64,000 bases of DNA from Streptomyces sp. NBC_00878 (GTDB taxonomy: Bacteria > Actinomycetota > Actinomycetes > Streptomycetales > Streptomycetaceae): positions 434,001 to 498,000 of the forward strand of contig NZ_JAPEOK010000002.1 in the NCBI RefSeq assembly GCF_026341515.1. Reading direction: 5' to 3'. A program made the translations under genes and the position numbers. Below are positions 35,503-44,636 of the stretch, piece by piece. Below the pieces are notes generated by a model, which made no database searches, was not told the origin of the DNA, and saw only the letters and a list, made by a program, of their open reading frames with translations. Positions within the stretch are counted from its first letter, which is position 1; each line of letters opens with the position of its first letter.

Positions 35503-38298
35503 TCACGAGGTCGCGTACGTGGCGGTCAGCGCGTCGCGCAGTCCGGCGCGCGAGGTGACGTTCACCTTCCGGAACACGCTCCGCAGATGAGCGGCCACGG
35601 TCCGGGGAGACAGGAAGAGCTGCGCGGCGATCTGTTTGTTGGTCAGTCCCGTGGCGGCCAGCTGCGCCACCTGCCGTTCCTGCGGAGTCAGTTGCGAGGG
35701 CGCGGCCGTGCCGAGTGCGACGGTCTTGGTGAGGATCCCGCTCGCCCGCAGTTCGTTCGCCGCCCGCGCGCTCCAGGGCGCGGCTCCCAGGCGTTCGAAC
35801 GTACTGAGCGCGGCCTCCAGGTGCATCCGGGCGTCGACCCCTGCCTTGGCTCTGCGCAGTCTTTCGCCGTACGCCAGGCAGATCCGTGCCCAGTCGAACG
35901 GCCATCGCTCGGCGCCGGGCGTGGCGATGGCCGCTTCGAACAGGTCATGGTCGATGAAGTCCGGGAGGGCCATCGCCTCGGCGGCATCGGTGACCATGGC
36001 CAGCCGCGGCGAGATGGACGGGATGTCGGTCTTCCTGACCGCCGCGATGTGCGCGGACGCTTCGCCATGGTGGTCCGACCGGGCCGCGGCTTCGGTGAAG
36101 TCCAGCATCAGCCAGAGGGCATGAGGCATGTACGGCGGCACCTCGTCGGGCGTGCCGAGGGCCCTCAGAAGCCGGTAGGCGGTGTCGAAGTCCGCACTGC
36201 CGAGCGCCGACAGGGCCCGGATATGAGAGGCGTAGACACGGAGCGTCCCCAGTCCCCGGGGATTGCCCCAGGAGACGAGGCGGTCCGCGACCTCGCGTGC
36301 GGTGGCGCTGTCGCCCCGCGCGGCGGCCAGCAGCCCCTGAAGGAAGTGGCCCGACGACGCCGGCAGGCGGTAGTCGTACGTCGCGCACCACCCGAGGCCC
36401 TCTTCGGTCATCTCCGGCAGGTCGTCCCACTGCCCGCCGGCGTAGGCGTCGTTCGCCAGCAGGAACTGCGCCTGGATCGCCAGGGCGACCGCTCCTCCGT
36501 TCCGCCCGTCGTCGATGACGCGCCGCAACGCGCTGCGGCAGCCCGGCAGTCGGTCGACGTAGGAGGCCGAGACGGCGGTCCCGAAGACGCGTACCGGGTC
36601 GGACTCCTCGTGCAGGCCGGAGATGAGCTCGTCGAGACGGTCGAGCACGGAGAGCGCCCCGTACGCCGGATTGCCGAATGCACCCAGGATCACCGGCAGC
36701 CGGCGGGTCGAGGTGGGCGGCCGGCAGTGCTGCACGACGCTGTCGAAGGAGTGCCACAGCTGCGGCCGCCCGCTGTAGAAGCACACCATGAGCAGCGTGT
36801 TGAGCGCTTCGCGCAGGATGTTGTCGTCCGTCTTCCCGGACCTGACATGGGTGTCGATGGCGCCGGCCAGCAGCCGGTGGGCCGTGTCCACGTCGCCTTC
36901 ACCGTTGAGGAGTTGGCTGGCCGCGGCGGTGGCGGCCGCGAGGGAATCGGTGCCGCCCGGATCGGCGTCGCCGGCATTGTCCAGCAGAGCGCGTACGTTA
37001 CGGAGATCGCCGGTGATGTTGGCGCCCAGGCAGGCCGCCTCCGCCAGCCTTCGTCCCTTGGCCGTCCCCGTGCTGCTCAGCTCCGAGGCGCGCAGCAGGG
37101 TGGTGACGGCGCCGACGGCGTCACCGCGGTGCAGGGTGCTGTAGGCCACCTCGTACAGGAGCGCGGCCACCTGGTCGTCGGGGCCCACGGCGGCGTCGGC
37201 GAGGTGCCGGGCCCGGTGCTCGGAGCCTTCCGGGAGTTTCTCGGCGAGCGCCCGGTGTCCCCACCGGCGCTCGGCGCTGGTCGACAGCTCCATGACCGCG
37301 GAACGGGTGAGCGGGTGCCGGAACACCAGGCGGCTCGTGGCGGTGTCGACGTGCACGAGTCCGGCCCGCTCGGCGGAACACAGCCCGGCCAGGCCGTCGG
37401 GGCCGCCCATGGCCTGCCGAAGGATGTGCAGATCACCCGAGCCGTCCAGGACGGCGAGCAGGAGCAGCTTCCGTGTGGTGTCCGCAAGCGCGCCGATCCG
37501 GGTGGAGAAGACCCTCTTGAGCCGCTCGGTCAACGGCAGCACGGCCGGTAGCGTTCCTCGCTCCGTCTGCTGTGCGTCATTGAGCGGGACGGGCAGCTCA
37601 AGGAGCGCCAGGGGGTTTCCCCGGGCCTCCGCGACGAGCCGTCGGCGGACCCTGGCGGTCAGGGCGGGGTACCGCTCGGCCACCAACGTGTTCGCCGATT
37701 CGTCGTCCAGGGGCTGAACCTCGTACGCGGGTAACCCGGTGCCGCTCAGGAAGGACTCGTCGCTGGTCCGGGACGCGGCCAGCAGGGCGATGGAGCCGGT
37801 GTGCGCGGTGCGGGAGGCGGTGTGCAGGTAGCGGGCGACGGTGCCCAGCACCGCGGCGCTGGGCCGGTCCAGCCACGCGACGTCATCGATGAGCAGAGCA
37901 AGAGGGCCGCGGTCGGCGGCTGCCCGGGACAGCAGGACATGTACGGCGTCCGCGACGGTGAGCAGTTCGGTCGGCTGCCCTTCGGACAGCCCTCGGACCG
38001 CCTGGAGCGTTTCCGCCTGCCGTACGGGCAGCGCGGGAATCTCGTCGGACAGCGGCTGCACCATCTGGTTCAGTGCCGAAAAGCTGACGCACTTCTCGAA
38101 TGGGGAGCCGGTGACGAAGAGAACCCGGAAGCCGGCCTCGGACGCGCGCAGGGCGGCGGCGTCCAGCAGCGCGCTCTTGCCCACCCCGGCCTCTCCGGTG
38201 AGCATCAGCGTGGTACCCCGCGCGACGGCCGTGCCGAAGATCCGGTCGAACATTTCCAGTTCCGCTGATCGCCCGACAAGACGGCCCATTGATGCCAT
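35503..38298 (-). CDS. Large LuxR-family (LAL) AAA transcriptional regulator
   Basis: The 931-residue protein has an N-terminal ATPase with Walker A GEAGVGKS at residues 35-42 and Walker B ALLIDDVAWLD, a long helical middle (TPR-like), and a C-terminal LuxR HTH from LTPQERQVAQLAATGLTNKQ to SPRTVAAHLRSVFRKV. LAL regulators usually activate secondary-metabolite or catabolic genes on sensing a ligand. The start MASMGRLVGR at 38298 has GGGAG five bases upstream. Codon 189 is TTA (37732-37734), so it may depend on bldA. A large inverted repeat lies upstream. Confidence 0.9.
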   Translation of the reverse strand: MASMGRLVGRSAELEMFDRIFGTAVARGTTLMLTGEAGVGKSALLDAAALRASEAGFRVLFVTGSPFEKCVSFSALNQMVQPLSDEIPALPVRQAETLQAVRGLSEGQPTELLTVADAVHVLLSRAAADRGPLALLIDDVAWLDRPSAAVLGTVARYLHTASRTAHTGSIALLAASRTSDESFLSGTGLPAYEVQPLDDESANTLVAERYPALTARVRRRLVAEARGNPLALLELPVPLNDAQQTERGTLPAVLPLTERLKRVFSTRIGALADTTRKLLLLAVLDGSGDLHILRQAMGGPDGLAGLCSAERAGLVHVDTATSRLVFRHPLTRSAVMELSTSAERRWGHRALAEKLPEGSEHRARHLADAAVGPDDQVAALLYEVAYSTLHRGDAVGAVTTLLRASELSSTGTAKGRRLAEAACLGANITGDLRNVRALLDNAGDADPGGTDSLAAATAAASQLLNGEGDVDTAHRLLAGAIDTHVRSGKTDDNILREALNTLLMVCFYSGRPQLWHSFDSVVQHCRPPTSTRRLPVILGAFGNPAYGALSVLDRLDELISGLHEESDPVRVFGTAVSASYVDRLPGCRSALRRVIDDGRNGGAVALAIQAQFLLANDAYAGGQWDDLPEMTEEGLGWCATYDYRLPASSGHFLQGLLAAARGDSATAREVADRLVSWGNPRGLGTLRVYASHIRALSALGSADFDTAYRLLRALGTPDEVPPYMPHALWLMLDFTEAAARSDHHGEASAHIAAVRKTDIPSISPRLAMVTDAAEAMALPDFIDHDLFEAAIATPGAERWPFDWARICLAYGERLRRAKAGVDARMHLEAALSTFERLGAAPWSARAANELRASGILTKTVALGTAAPSQLTPQERQVAQLAATGLTNKQIAAQLFLSPRTVAAHLRSVFRKVNVTSRAGLRDALTATYATS

Positions 38299-38353
38299 GA
38301 AAACTCCCAAAGCGGTCGGTCAGGATCAACCACATGCACCCCGCGGACGGCGA

Positions 38354-38400
38354 CGGTGATGTACGCCGACGGGCCTTCAACCCGGCGGCGTACATCACCG
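38354..38400. repeat. Perfect 15-bp inverted repeat upstream of the LAL gene
   Basis: CGGTGATGTACGCCG (38354-38368) and CGGCGTACATCACCG (38386-38400) match perfectly with a 17-nt loop. It lies 55 bp upstream of the LAL start and 20 bp after the deaminase stop on the same strand. It could be the terminator of the deaminase unit or an operator of the regulator. Confidence 0.75.
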
Positions 38401-38420
38401 CTCACGCACCTGACGGCTGT

Positions 38421-39737
38421 TCACACAATGTGTGCCGTCGCATCGGCGGCAGCGCGCTGGGCGGCGATGCGGTCGACGCGGACCGTCTCGCCGTTCACGA
38501 CCACGGCTTCTCCCGCGACCCAGACATCCGTGACCGCGCGAGAACCGGCGGCCCACATGAGATTGGCGAGCAGGTGGCCGTCCGCGACATCCAGACCTGC
38601 CGCGAAATGAGGCCCGTCGACGGAGACATGAATCATGTCCGCCCAGGTGCCGGGGCGAAGTTCGCCGATATCCGTCCGGCCCAATGCCGCGGCTCCGCCA
38701 GAAGTCGCCATGAGAAAGGCGTCTTCGGCGGTGAGGGCCAAGGGGTCGGCAGTGGAAAGACGGCAGAACATCATGGCGAGACGGGCTTCCTCCCACAGAT
38801 CGAGATCGTCGTTGCTCGCGGGCCCGTCGGTACCGATACCGACAGCGACCGACGCGGCCCGCAGTTCGTGGAGGGAAGCCGTTCCGGAGGCGAGTTTGGC
38901 GTTCGAGCCCGGGCAGTGCGCGACGCCGGCCCCCGACTCGGCGAACAACTGGATGTCGCTGTCGGAGAGGTGCACCGCATGGGCGGCGAGGAGCCGCCCG
39001 TCGAGAAGCCCGCTCGTCTTCAGCAATTGGGGAACCGACCCGTGCCGTTCCCGCTGTGCGACATCCTCGGCAAGGGATTCCGCGACATGGATGTGGACCA
39101 GGGCCCCGCGTCGCGCGGACTCTTCCGCCGTGGCGTGCAGAGCCTCGGGAGGCAGGGTGTAGGCGGAATGCGGCCCGTAGCAGAGTTCGATGCGCTCCCC
39201 TGGCCCGAAGCGCAGGCCGTCGGTGTCGATCCACTTGCCTATGGCCGCGAGATCGCCGCGCCAGTCGCCGCCCGGCCTGTCGAAGTAGGCGGGTGCGATG
39301 AGGACACGGCTCCCGGCTCGCAGCGCCGCGTCCGCCACCTCCTCGGCGTGTGCGTACATTTCGGCGCTGGTGGTCACGCCGTAACGAAGCATTTCCACGC
39401 ATCCCAGCAGCATCCCCGCGTGGGCGTCCTGTGGCCGCATACGTGCCTCGGCCGGCCAGATGGCTTCCTGCAGCCAGGTCATCAGCGGAAGGTCGCCGCC
39501 AAGTCCCCGCAGAAGCGTCATGGGGGAATGCGCGTGGGTATTGACGAGACCGGGAGCGAGGATTCCGGACATATGGCTGCGGGGGACATCGTCCGGTATC
39601 GGGGGAGCGGCAGCGGCCTCACCGCAGTAGGTGATGCGTCCCTCGGGTCCGACATCGACCACCGCGTCCCGGAGTACGGAACAGTCCGGGTCCGCCGGCA
39701 GAACCACCGGAGCGAAGAAGCGTCGCGAAAATGACAT
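38421..39737 (-). CDS. Atz/Trz-type amidohydrolase (deaminase)
   Basis: The 438-residue protein is a cyclic-amidohydrolase/deaminase of the SAH/guanine deaminase group: first metal His pair in VNTHAH (H68, H70), HIHVAES (H215, H217, E220), H253 in AAHAVHL and the metal Asp D304 in GIGTDGPASN. All ligands are present, so it should be an active Zn/Fe hydrolase acting on an aminopyrimidine, guanine-like or S-adenosylhomocysteine substrate. A hairpin pair separates it from the upstream lipoprotein gene on the same strand. The ribosome-binding site is weak. Confidence 0.88.
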   Translation of the reverse strand: MSFSRRFFAPVVLPADPDCSVLRDAVVDVGPEGRITYCGEAAAAPPIPDDVPRSHMSGILAPGLVNTHAHSPMTLLRGLGGDLPLMTWLQEAIWPAEARMRPQDAHAGMLLGCVEMLRYGVTTSAEMYAHAEEVADAALRAGSRVLIAPAYFDRPGGDWRGDLAAIGKWIDTDGLRFGPGERIELCYGPHSAYTLPPEALHATAEESARRGALVHIHVAESLAEDVAQRERHGSVPQLLKTSGLLDGRLLAAHAVHLSDSDIQLFAESGAGVAHCPGSNAKLASGTASLHELRAASVAVGIGTDGPASNDDLDLWEEARLAMMFCRLSTADPLALTAEDAFLMATSGGAAALGRTDIGELRPGTWADMIHVSVDGPHFAAGLDVADGHLLANLMWAAGSRAVTDVWVAGEAVVVNGETVRVDRIAAQRAAADATAHIV

Positions 39738-39779
39738 GGGGCGGATCTTTCTCCAATGTGTTGTTGCGGACAGCGGAAA

Positions 39780-39873
39780 CTGCTGGGCCTTCCCCCGAGG
39801 AGGCCCAGCAGCGAGCCCTGCTTCGGCGGCACCCCGTCCCGTCTCCGTCCGGAAGGGGTCATCGCCGCCGAAG
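39780..39873. terminator. Two consecutive hairpins after the lipoprotein gene
   Basis: CTGCTGGGCCT (39780-39790) with AGGCCCAGCAG (39801-39811) is a perfect 11-bp stem with a 10-nt loop, and on the minus strand it is followed by a short T-run. CTTCGGCGGC (39821-39830) with GCCGCCGAAG (39864-39873) is a second, 10-bp stem with a 33-nt loop. Together they lie between the lipoprotein stop and the deaminase start. Confidence 0.65.
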
Positions 39874-39891
39874 CGGGAGGGAATCAGGACT

Positions 39892-40407
39892 TCAGCCGGC
39901 GGCCGGAGCCGAGGGAAGGCCCCACTGTGAGAAGTCCACCTGACCGTTGCCGCTCTTCGTCAGGAGATCCTTCTTGCCCGACGTCCAGGCAATGGCGATC
40001 TTCTCGCCGCTCGAGATCTCGACGGTGCCCTTGACTCGGTCCTTGTTGGCTTCGACGCACTGGAGCTGGATCGCCTTCTCCTTCAGCAGGCCATCACAGG
40101 CCTGCCGCTTCTTGCCGTCCGTGCTCTGAAAGGCGAGCATGACCTTCTTCCCCTGGACGATCATGGCGACCTTGTCGACATCGGATTCTCCGAGCCAGCC
40201 ACCGTCGAGGCTGTCCGCCTGACCGCTCGCGCTGATACCGCTGGGTGTGGCGGGGGCGCTCGGGGCTTCCGGCGTGGTCGCGATCGCTTCCGGCGTCGCC
40301 GGCTTGCTGCTCGACGCGTCGTCCGCCGAATCATCGCTGTTGCAGCCGGTCAGCAGGACAGCGCCGACACCGGCAGCGGCAATGCCGAGCTTCACAAGGT
40401 TACGCAT
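39892..40407 (-). CDS. Small secreted lipoprotein
   Basis: The 171-residue protein has signal peptide MRNLVKLGIAAAGVGAVLLT followed by a Cys; the lipobox LTGC places the lipidated Cys at residue 22. An Asp/Ser/Thr/Pro-rich linker precedes a small soluble domain with a Cys pair (KRQACDGLLKEKAIQLQCVE) and ends ASGNG-like (observed TKSGNGQVDFSQWG). The start could be 6 or 11 codons upstream (ATG 40425 or 40440), which would not remove the lipobox. It lies just downstream of the MMPL transporter gene and is probably co-transcribed. Function is unknown. Confidence 0.8.
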   Translation of the reverse strand: MRNLVKLGIAAAGVGAVLLTGCNSDDSADDASSSKPATPEAIATTPEAPSAPATPSGISASGQADSLDGGWLGESDVDKVAMIVQGKKVMLAFQSTDGKKRQACDGLLKEKAIQLQCVEANKDRVKGTVEISSGEKIAIAWTSGKKDLLTKSGNGQVDFSQWGLPSAPAAG

Positions 40408-40486
40408 TTCTTTTGACTCTCTCATTCGAAACTGGTTCATGTCTTCGGTGCGGACTGGGCGTTGTCGCAGTTCGTCGCGGGTCGCC

Positions 40487-42718
40487 TCAGGCTCTGATCG
40501 AGGTTTCGTCGTGCTGGGCAACTCCCGCAGGGGCGTGGTGGGTCGTGGGGCCGCTTTCGCTGATTCCGAAGCGCTGGTGGAACTTGCGCAGAGGTCCCGG
40601 CGCGTACCAGGCCGAGCGGCCGAGCAGCCGCATCGCGGCCGGCAGCAGAACTCCGCGTACGGCGATGGCGTCGATGAGGATGGCCAGACCGCTGCCGAGG
40701 CCGAACATCTGCATGAAGCTGACCTTCGCCGTGGCGAACGCGAAGAATCCGACCGCGAGAAGACAGGCCGCGGCGCTGACGATTCTTCCGGTGTGTCCGA
40801 GGCCGTGAATGACGGCGTCCTCGGTGTTCTCGCCCGCGTCGTGGAGTTCCTTGATCCTGCTGGTGACGAACACCTCGTAGTCCATGGACAGTCCGAAGGC
40901 GATACAGAAGAGCAGGACCGTCATGGAGGTGTCCATCGGCTGGGCGGTGAATCCCAACACCGAGCTCAGATGGCCGTCCTGGAAAATCCAGGTCATCGCG
41001 CCGATCGCCGCCGCCAGGCTGATGATGTTCAACGCCAGCGCACGGATGGGCTGGACGATGCTTCCGGTGAACAGGAAGAGGAGGATGAAGGTGGTGACGG
41101 CGACCAGGCCGCCGGCGAGGGGGAGACGACCAGCGATCGAATCCTTGGTGTCGAGCAGTTCCGCGTCCCCACCTCCCACCAGTACGTCCTTGGCACCGGC
41201 AGGTGCCTTGACCTCTCGGACCACCTGGACGAGGGACTGCGCATCGTCCGACTTGGGCGGAGCGGAGCCGATGACGGTGACGCGCTGGGCGTCGGGGCGT
41301 TCCAGGGCCTCGTTCGCCGGGCCGGGGGCCTGTGAGCGTCCCTGTTCGTACGTGCCTGTCGCCGCCTGGACGCGAACGACCCCGTCGAGGCGCGACAGCT
41401 GCTCCGCGTAGGTGTCCACCGCCTCGTACCTCAGGGACCCGCTGACGACCACCTGGATGGCGGCCTCGTCATCGCCCTCGAAGTCCGCCTGCAGCGCCGT
41501 GGACACCTGCCGGCTCGTGGCGTCCTCGGGAAGGACCCTCTCGTCGGGGGTGCCGAACGTGACGCCCAGGAGCGGCGTCGCGGCGAGCAGGAGCACCGCG
41601 AGAACCGGCACGGTGATGAGCACCGGTCGGCGCATCACGGTCCCGGCCAGCCGGCCCCAGAACGGTGCCCGCCGGCGATGCCGGTCGGCCTTGGGCCAGG
41701 GGAGCCTGCCGCTGTTGATGCGATGCCCCAACAGCATGAGCAGAGCGGGCATCACGAACAGTGTGCTGACGGCGGCGATGACGACCACGCCCACGCCGGC
41801 ATAGGCGAACGAGCGGAGGAAGTACTGCGGGAAGACGAGCAGTGCGGTGAGCGCCACCGCGACCGTGCCCGCCGAGAACACGACCGTACGTCCCGCGGTG
41901 TGCACCGTCGTTCGCACCGCGTCGGCAACGCTCGTCCCCCGGGCGAGCTGCTCCCGGAAACGGCTGATCATCAACAGCGCGTAGTCGATGCCGAGCCCGA
42001 GCCCGAGAGCGGTGGTCAGATTGATGGAGAAGATCGACACGTTGGTGACGCCGCCCAGGATCGCGAGTTCCGCGAAGGTCCCGGCGACGGCCACCGTGCC
42101 GATGGCGAGGGGCAGCAGAGCCGCGACCACGCCCCCGAACACGATGAGAAGGAGCAGGAGCGTCACGGGGACGGCGATGACCTCCGCGAGGAGGAGGTCC
42201 TGCAGAACCTGCTCGTCCAGTTCGGCGCCTACCGCGCTACCGCCACCGGCCCGGACGGTGAGTCCCTCGTACTGGCCCGCGTACGTGTCGATGATGTCGT
42301 GCGCGTTCTCCCCCTGCGTCGATTCGTCGCCCTTCACATGGGCGAGGACCATGGCCGAACGGCCGTCACGGGCAAGCAGCGACTCGCTCTGCGTGTCCCA
42401 GTAGGAAATGACGTTGCTGAGTTCGGGTTGCTTGCGCAGCTCGGCCACCAACTGCTTGCCGTCCTGCGCCGCTTCCGGGTCGGTGACGCGCTGGGCGCGA
42501 CTGCTGACCAGAAACACCAAGTTCGCTTCTCCACCGAACTTCTCGTCGATGACCTGACCCGCACGGGTCGACTGCGAGTCCGGGTCGTCGAAGCCTCCGC
42601 CCACGAGTTTCCCGAATGCGCCCACGCCCACGAAGCTCATCGCGGCAACGAGGACGGAAGCTACGGCGAGCACGACTCTGGGCCGCCGGACCGTTAGTTC
42701 CGCAACGCGGTCAAACAT
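40487..42718 (-). CDS. MMPL-family RND transporter
   Basis: The 743-residue protein has the MMPL layout of two repeats, each with a large extracellular loop and about six membrane helices. The conserved Asp motifs occur as LGLGLGIDYALLMISRFREQ and FGLSMDYEVFVTSRIKE. It should use the proton gradient to export a lipid-like or toxic molecule. It is divergent from the AraC gene and followed by a lipoprotein gene. An 7-bp inverted repeat lies about 25 bp before the start. Confidence 0.92.
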   Translation of the reverse strand: MFDRVAELTVRRPRVVLAVASVLVAAMSFVGVGAFGKLVGGGFDDPDSQSTRAGQVIDEKFGGEANLVFLVSSRAQRVTDPEAAQDGKQLVAELRKQPELSNVISYWDTQSESLLARDGRSAMVLAHVKGDESTQGENAHDIIDTYAGQYEGLTVRAGGGSAVGAELDEQVLQDLLLAEVIAVPVTLLLLLIVFGGVVAALLPLAIGTVAVAGTFAELAILGGVTNVSIFSINLTTALGLGLGIDYALLMISRFREQLARGTSVADAVRTTVHTAGRTVVFSAGTVAVALTALLVFPQYFLRSFAYAGVGVVVIAAVSTLFVMPALLMLLGHRINSGRLPWPKADRHRRRAPFWGRLAGTVMRRPVLITVPVLAVLLLAATPLLGVTFGTPDERVLPEDATSRQVSTALQADFEGDDEAAIQVVVSGSLRYEAVDTYAEQLSRLDGVVRVQAATGTYEQGRSQAPGPANEALERPDAQRVTVIGSAPPKSDDAQSLVQVVREVKAPAGAKDVLVGGGDAELLDTKDSIAGRLPLAGGLVAVTTFILLFLFTGSIVQPIRALALNIISLAAAIGAMTWIFQDGHLSSVLGFTAQPMDTSMTVLLFCIAFGLSMDYEVFVTSRIKELHDAGENTEDAVIHGLGHTGRIVSAAACLLAVGFFAFATAKVSFMQMFGLGSGLAILIDAIAVRGVLLPAAMRLLGRSAWYAPGPLRKFHQRFGISESGPTTHHAPAGVAQHDETSIRA

Positions 42719-43008
42719 GACTGTCCTTTTGCGTTCTGACGTCGCTGCTGAGCCAGCGACTTGGGGTGATACCGAGTTGGTCGTTCTTCACGAACACGGC
42801 TGCTGTGCCCGCGTCCCTCTTCATCTCCCGTGTCTGTGTGTGTTCTTTTGTGCGTCTGTGCGTGGCTGGACGCGGACAAGACGGAGGGAGGAACCAGAAG
42901 TTCGCCCCTGGCGGTGTGAACTGGGTCACGGTGTCGTGGTGGGCGGCGGTCGCCAGTGTTCACGCTGTGGTCATGAACCCCGGGTGAGGCCGCTGGATAC
43001 GATGAGGT
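42719..43008. promoter_or_regulatory. Divergent promoter region, MMPL transporter / AraC regulator
   Basis: This 290-bp gene-free stretch contains the inverted repeat GTCGCTG (42741-42747) / CAGCGAC (42754-42760) close to the MMPL start, and a GT-rich, lower-GC segment (about 42825-42870, repeats of TGTGTG/TGCGT) in its centre. No gene was recognised. A shared control region is inferred. Confidence 0.45.
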
Positions 43009-44001
43009 GTGTCTTCCTGGAACCAAGCCGTCTCCCTGTCCTCGGCGAGCGACTGGGACGAGGTCTTCTCCGGCCTCCACGGCGCGAGCCGCATCACCCT
43101 GCCGGACCGCACCGCTCCGATGACCGGACGTCTGGAGTGGCAGCAGTCGAAGGCATACGGCCTCGCCCTCTGCTTCGGCGGACCGCAAGCGGTCAACAGG
43201 GATGCCCGGCACATCCGGGCCGATCCCCGGGGCACGTACGAACTCCTCGTACCGCTAGCGGGTACGGCCTGGGTGGAACAGGGGCCCTCGTCCGCCGAGC
43301 TGCGGCCCGGCACCATGGTGCTGTGCGACATCGACCGCCCGATGACGTTCGCGCACGACGCCGACTTCCTGTCGATCGCCTTCATCATGTCCGGCCAGGA
43401 CGTCGCCGTGCGCAGCTCGATCGCGGCCTCGGGATCGCACATGCTCGGCAGCGATCGTGGACTGGGCCGAATCGTCCGGCAGTTGACCACGACCCTGCAC
43501 GAGGAGCGCGAGGAACTCTCCGAGACGACCTTCGACATGGCGTGTGACCGGCTCCTCGATCTGGTGTGCCTGGTCGCGGAGGGCGGCGACGACTTGGCGC
43601 CCACCGGGCAACGGGCGACGGTCGAGGCCGAGATCCGGCGCTACATACGCCAGCACGCCTGCGACAGGGACCTGGACGTCGTCGGCATCGCGCGAGCCCT
43701 CGGCTGGTCCGCGCGCTATGTCCAGCAGGTGCTGCAGGCGGCCAACACCACCTCACGCGACCTCATCCGCCGCGAACGGCTCAACGTCGCCCGCACCCGC
43801 CTCGCCAGCGCGAGCTGGAGCACGTACTCGATCGCGGAGATCGCCCATTCCTGCGGATTCGGCAGTCACGCCTCCTTCGCCACCGCGTTCCGGGCGGAGT
43901 TCGGCATGACACCTCGTGAGGCCAGGCAGGCCGCCCGCCCCCTCCGGCCTGAAACGCTCCGGCCTGAAACGCTCGGGCCTGAACTGCCGGACCGGCCCTA
44001 G
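43009..44001 (+). CDS. AraC-family transcriptional regulator
   Basis: The 330-residue protein has an N-terminal AraC-binding-like domain (GTYELLVPLAGTAWVEQGPS) and a C-terminal double HTH: VVGIARALGWSARYVQQVLQ, then IAEIAHSCGFGSHASFATAF and AEFGMTPREARQ. The tail carries a short Arg-Pro-Glu-Thr-Leu repeat. GTG 43009 is the start. It is divergent from the MMPL gene, its likely target. Its TAG stop overlaps the TAG of the phosphotriesterase pseudogene on the other strand through the tetramer CTAG. Confidence 0.88.
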   Translation: MSSWNQAVSLSSASDWDEVFSGLHGASRITLPDRTAPMTGRLEWQQSKAYGLALCFGGPQAVNRDARHIRADPRGTYELLVPLAGTAWVEQGPSSAELRPGTMVLCDIDRPMTFAHDADFLSIAFIMSGQDVAVRSSIAASGSHMLGSDRGLGRIVRQLTTTLHEEREELSETTFDMACDRLLDLVCLVAEGGDDLAPTGQRATVEAEIRRYIRQHACDRDLDVVGIARALGWSARYVQQVLQAANTTSRDLIRRERLNVARTRLASASWSTYSIAEIAHSCGFGSHASFATAFRAEFGMTPREARQAARPLRPETLRPETLGPELPDRP

Positions 44002-44494
44002 CCGTTGGCCGGAGTGAAGTACCGCCGTGGATTCTCGACCAGCATGGTGGTGAGCTGGGCCTCGGTGACGCCGGCGGCGCGCAGTGCCGGAAGCACCTCG
44101 TCGTACAGGTGGGTGTAGTGCCAGTTCGGCGCGATCTTCTCCCGGACGCCGGGCGGGAACCAGCCGATGTGACACGACGCGTCGTGCGACAGGTGTAAAG
44201 GCCGGTGGCCGCAACGATGTTGGGGTCGACCTGCTCGTTCACCCGGGCGACGCGCGCGATGTTGCGGCCGAGCCCGATGACGGTGGGGTCGACGATCGTG
44301 CGGACGCCGGTCGCGGCAAGGGCGGTGAGCCGGGCCACGGCGTCGCTGACGCGCTCCTCCTCGTCCCAGGTCTCCGCCATGCTCTGCCGGAGTTCCTCGC
44401 TCAGGGTGAAGACGTGCTCGTGCATCGGTACGGGGCCCAAGTCGCTCACCGCCACGGGGCCGCGGACGGTCTGGACCTGCGAGGTCGGGAGCAT
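43998..44494 (-). pseudogene. Phosphotriesterase-family pseudogene with a large internal deletion
   Basis: The N-terminal part (MLPTSQVQTVRGPVAVSDLG, then GPVPMHEHVF with the HxH metal pair, to NIVAATGLYT) is typical of phosphotriesterase homology proteins. At about 44191-44197 the frame changes and the C-terminus follows directly: LSHDASCHIGWFPPGVREKI ... HYTHLYDEVLPALRAAGVTE ... MLVENPRRYFTPANG-stop. Some 180-190 central residues with the remaining metal ligands are gone. The ends are undamaged, so the deletion is recent. An intact relative would be about 330-350 residues. Confidence 0.85.
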
Positions 44495-44600
44495 ACGGAT
44501 CCTTTGGTACTCGCCCCGGACTCGCCTGTCGATCGGGCGGCCCGGGGATGTGCGGTGCGGTGTGGTGACGTGGTTCGGTGAGCCTGTACGGGATGTTTTG

Positions 44601-44636
44601 CGATGGGTTTCGCGATGGGTTTCGCGATGTGTTTCA
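44601..44636 (-). repeat. Three 12-bp tandem units at the hydrolase stop
   Basis: CGATGGGTTTCG occurs at 44601-44612 and 44613-44624, with the variant CGATGTGTTTCA at 44625-44636. The last unit contains the stop codon of the hydrolase gene on the minus strand. Confidence 0.8.
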
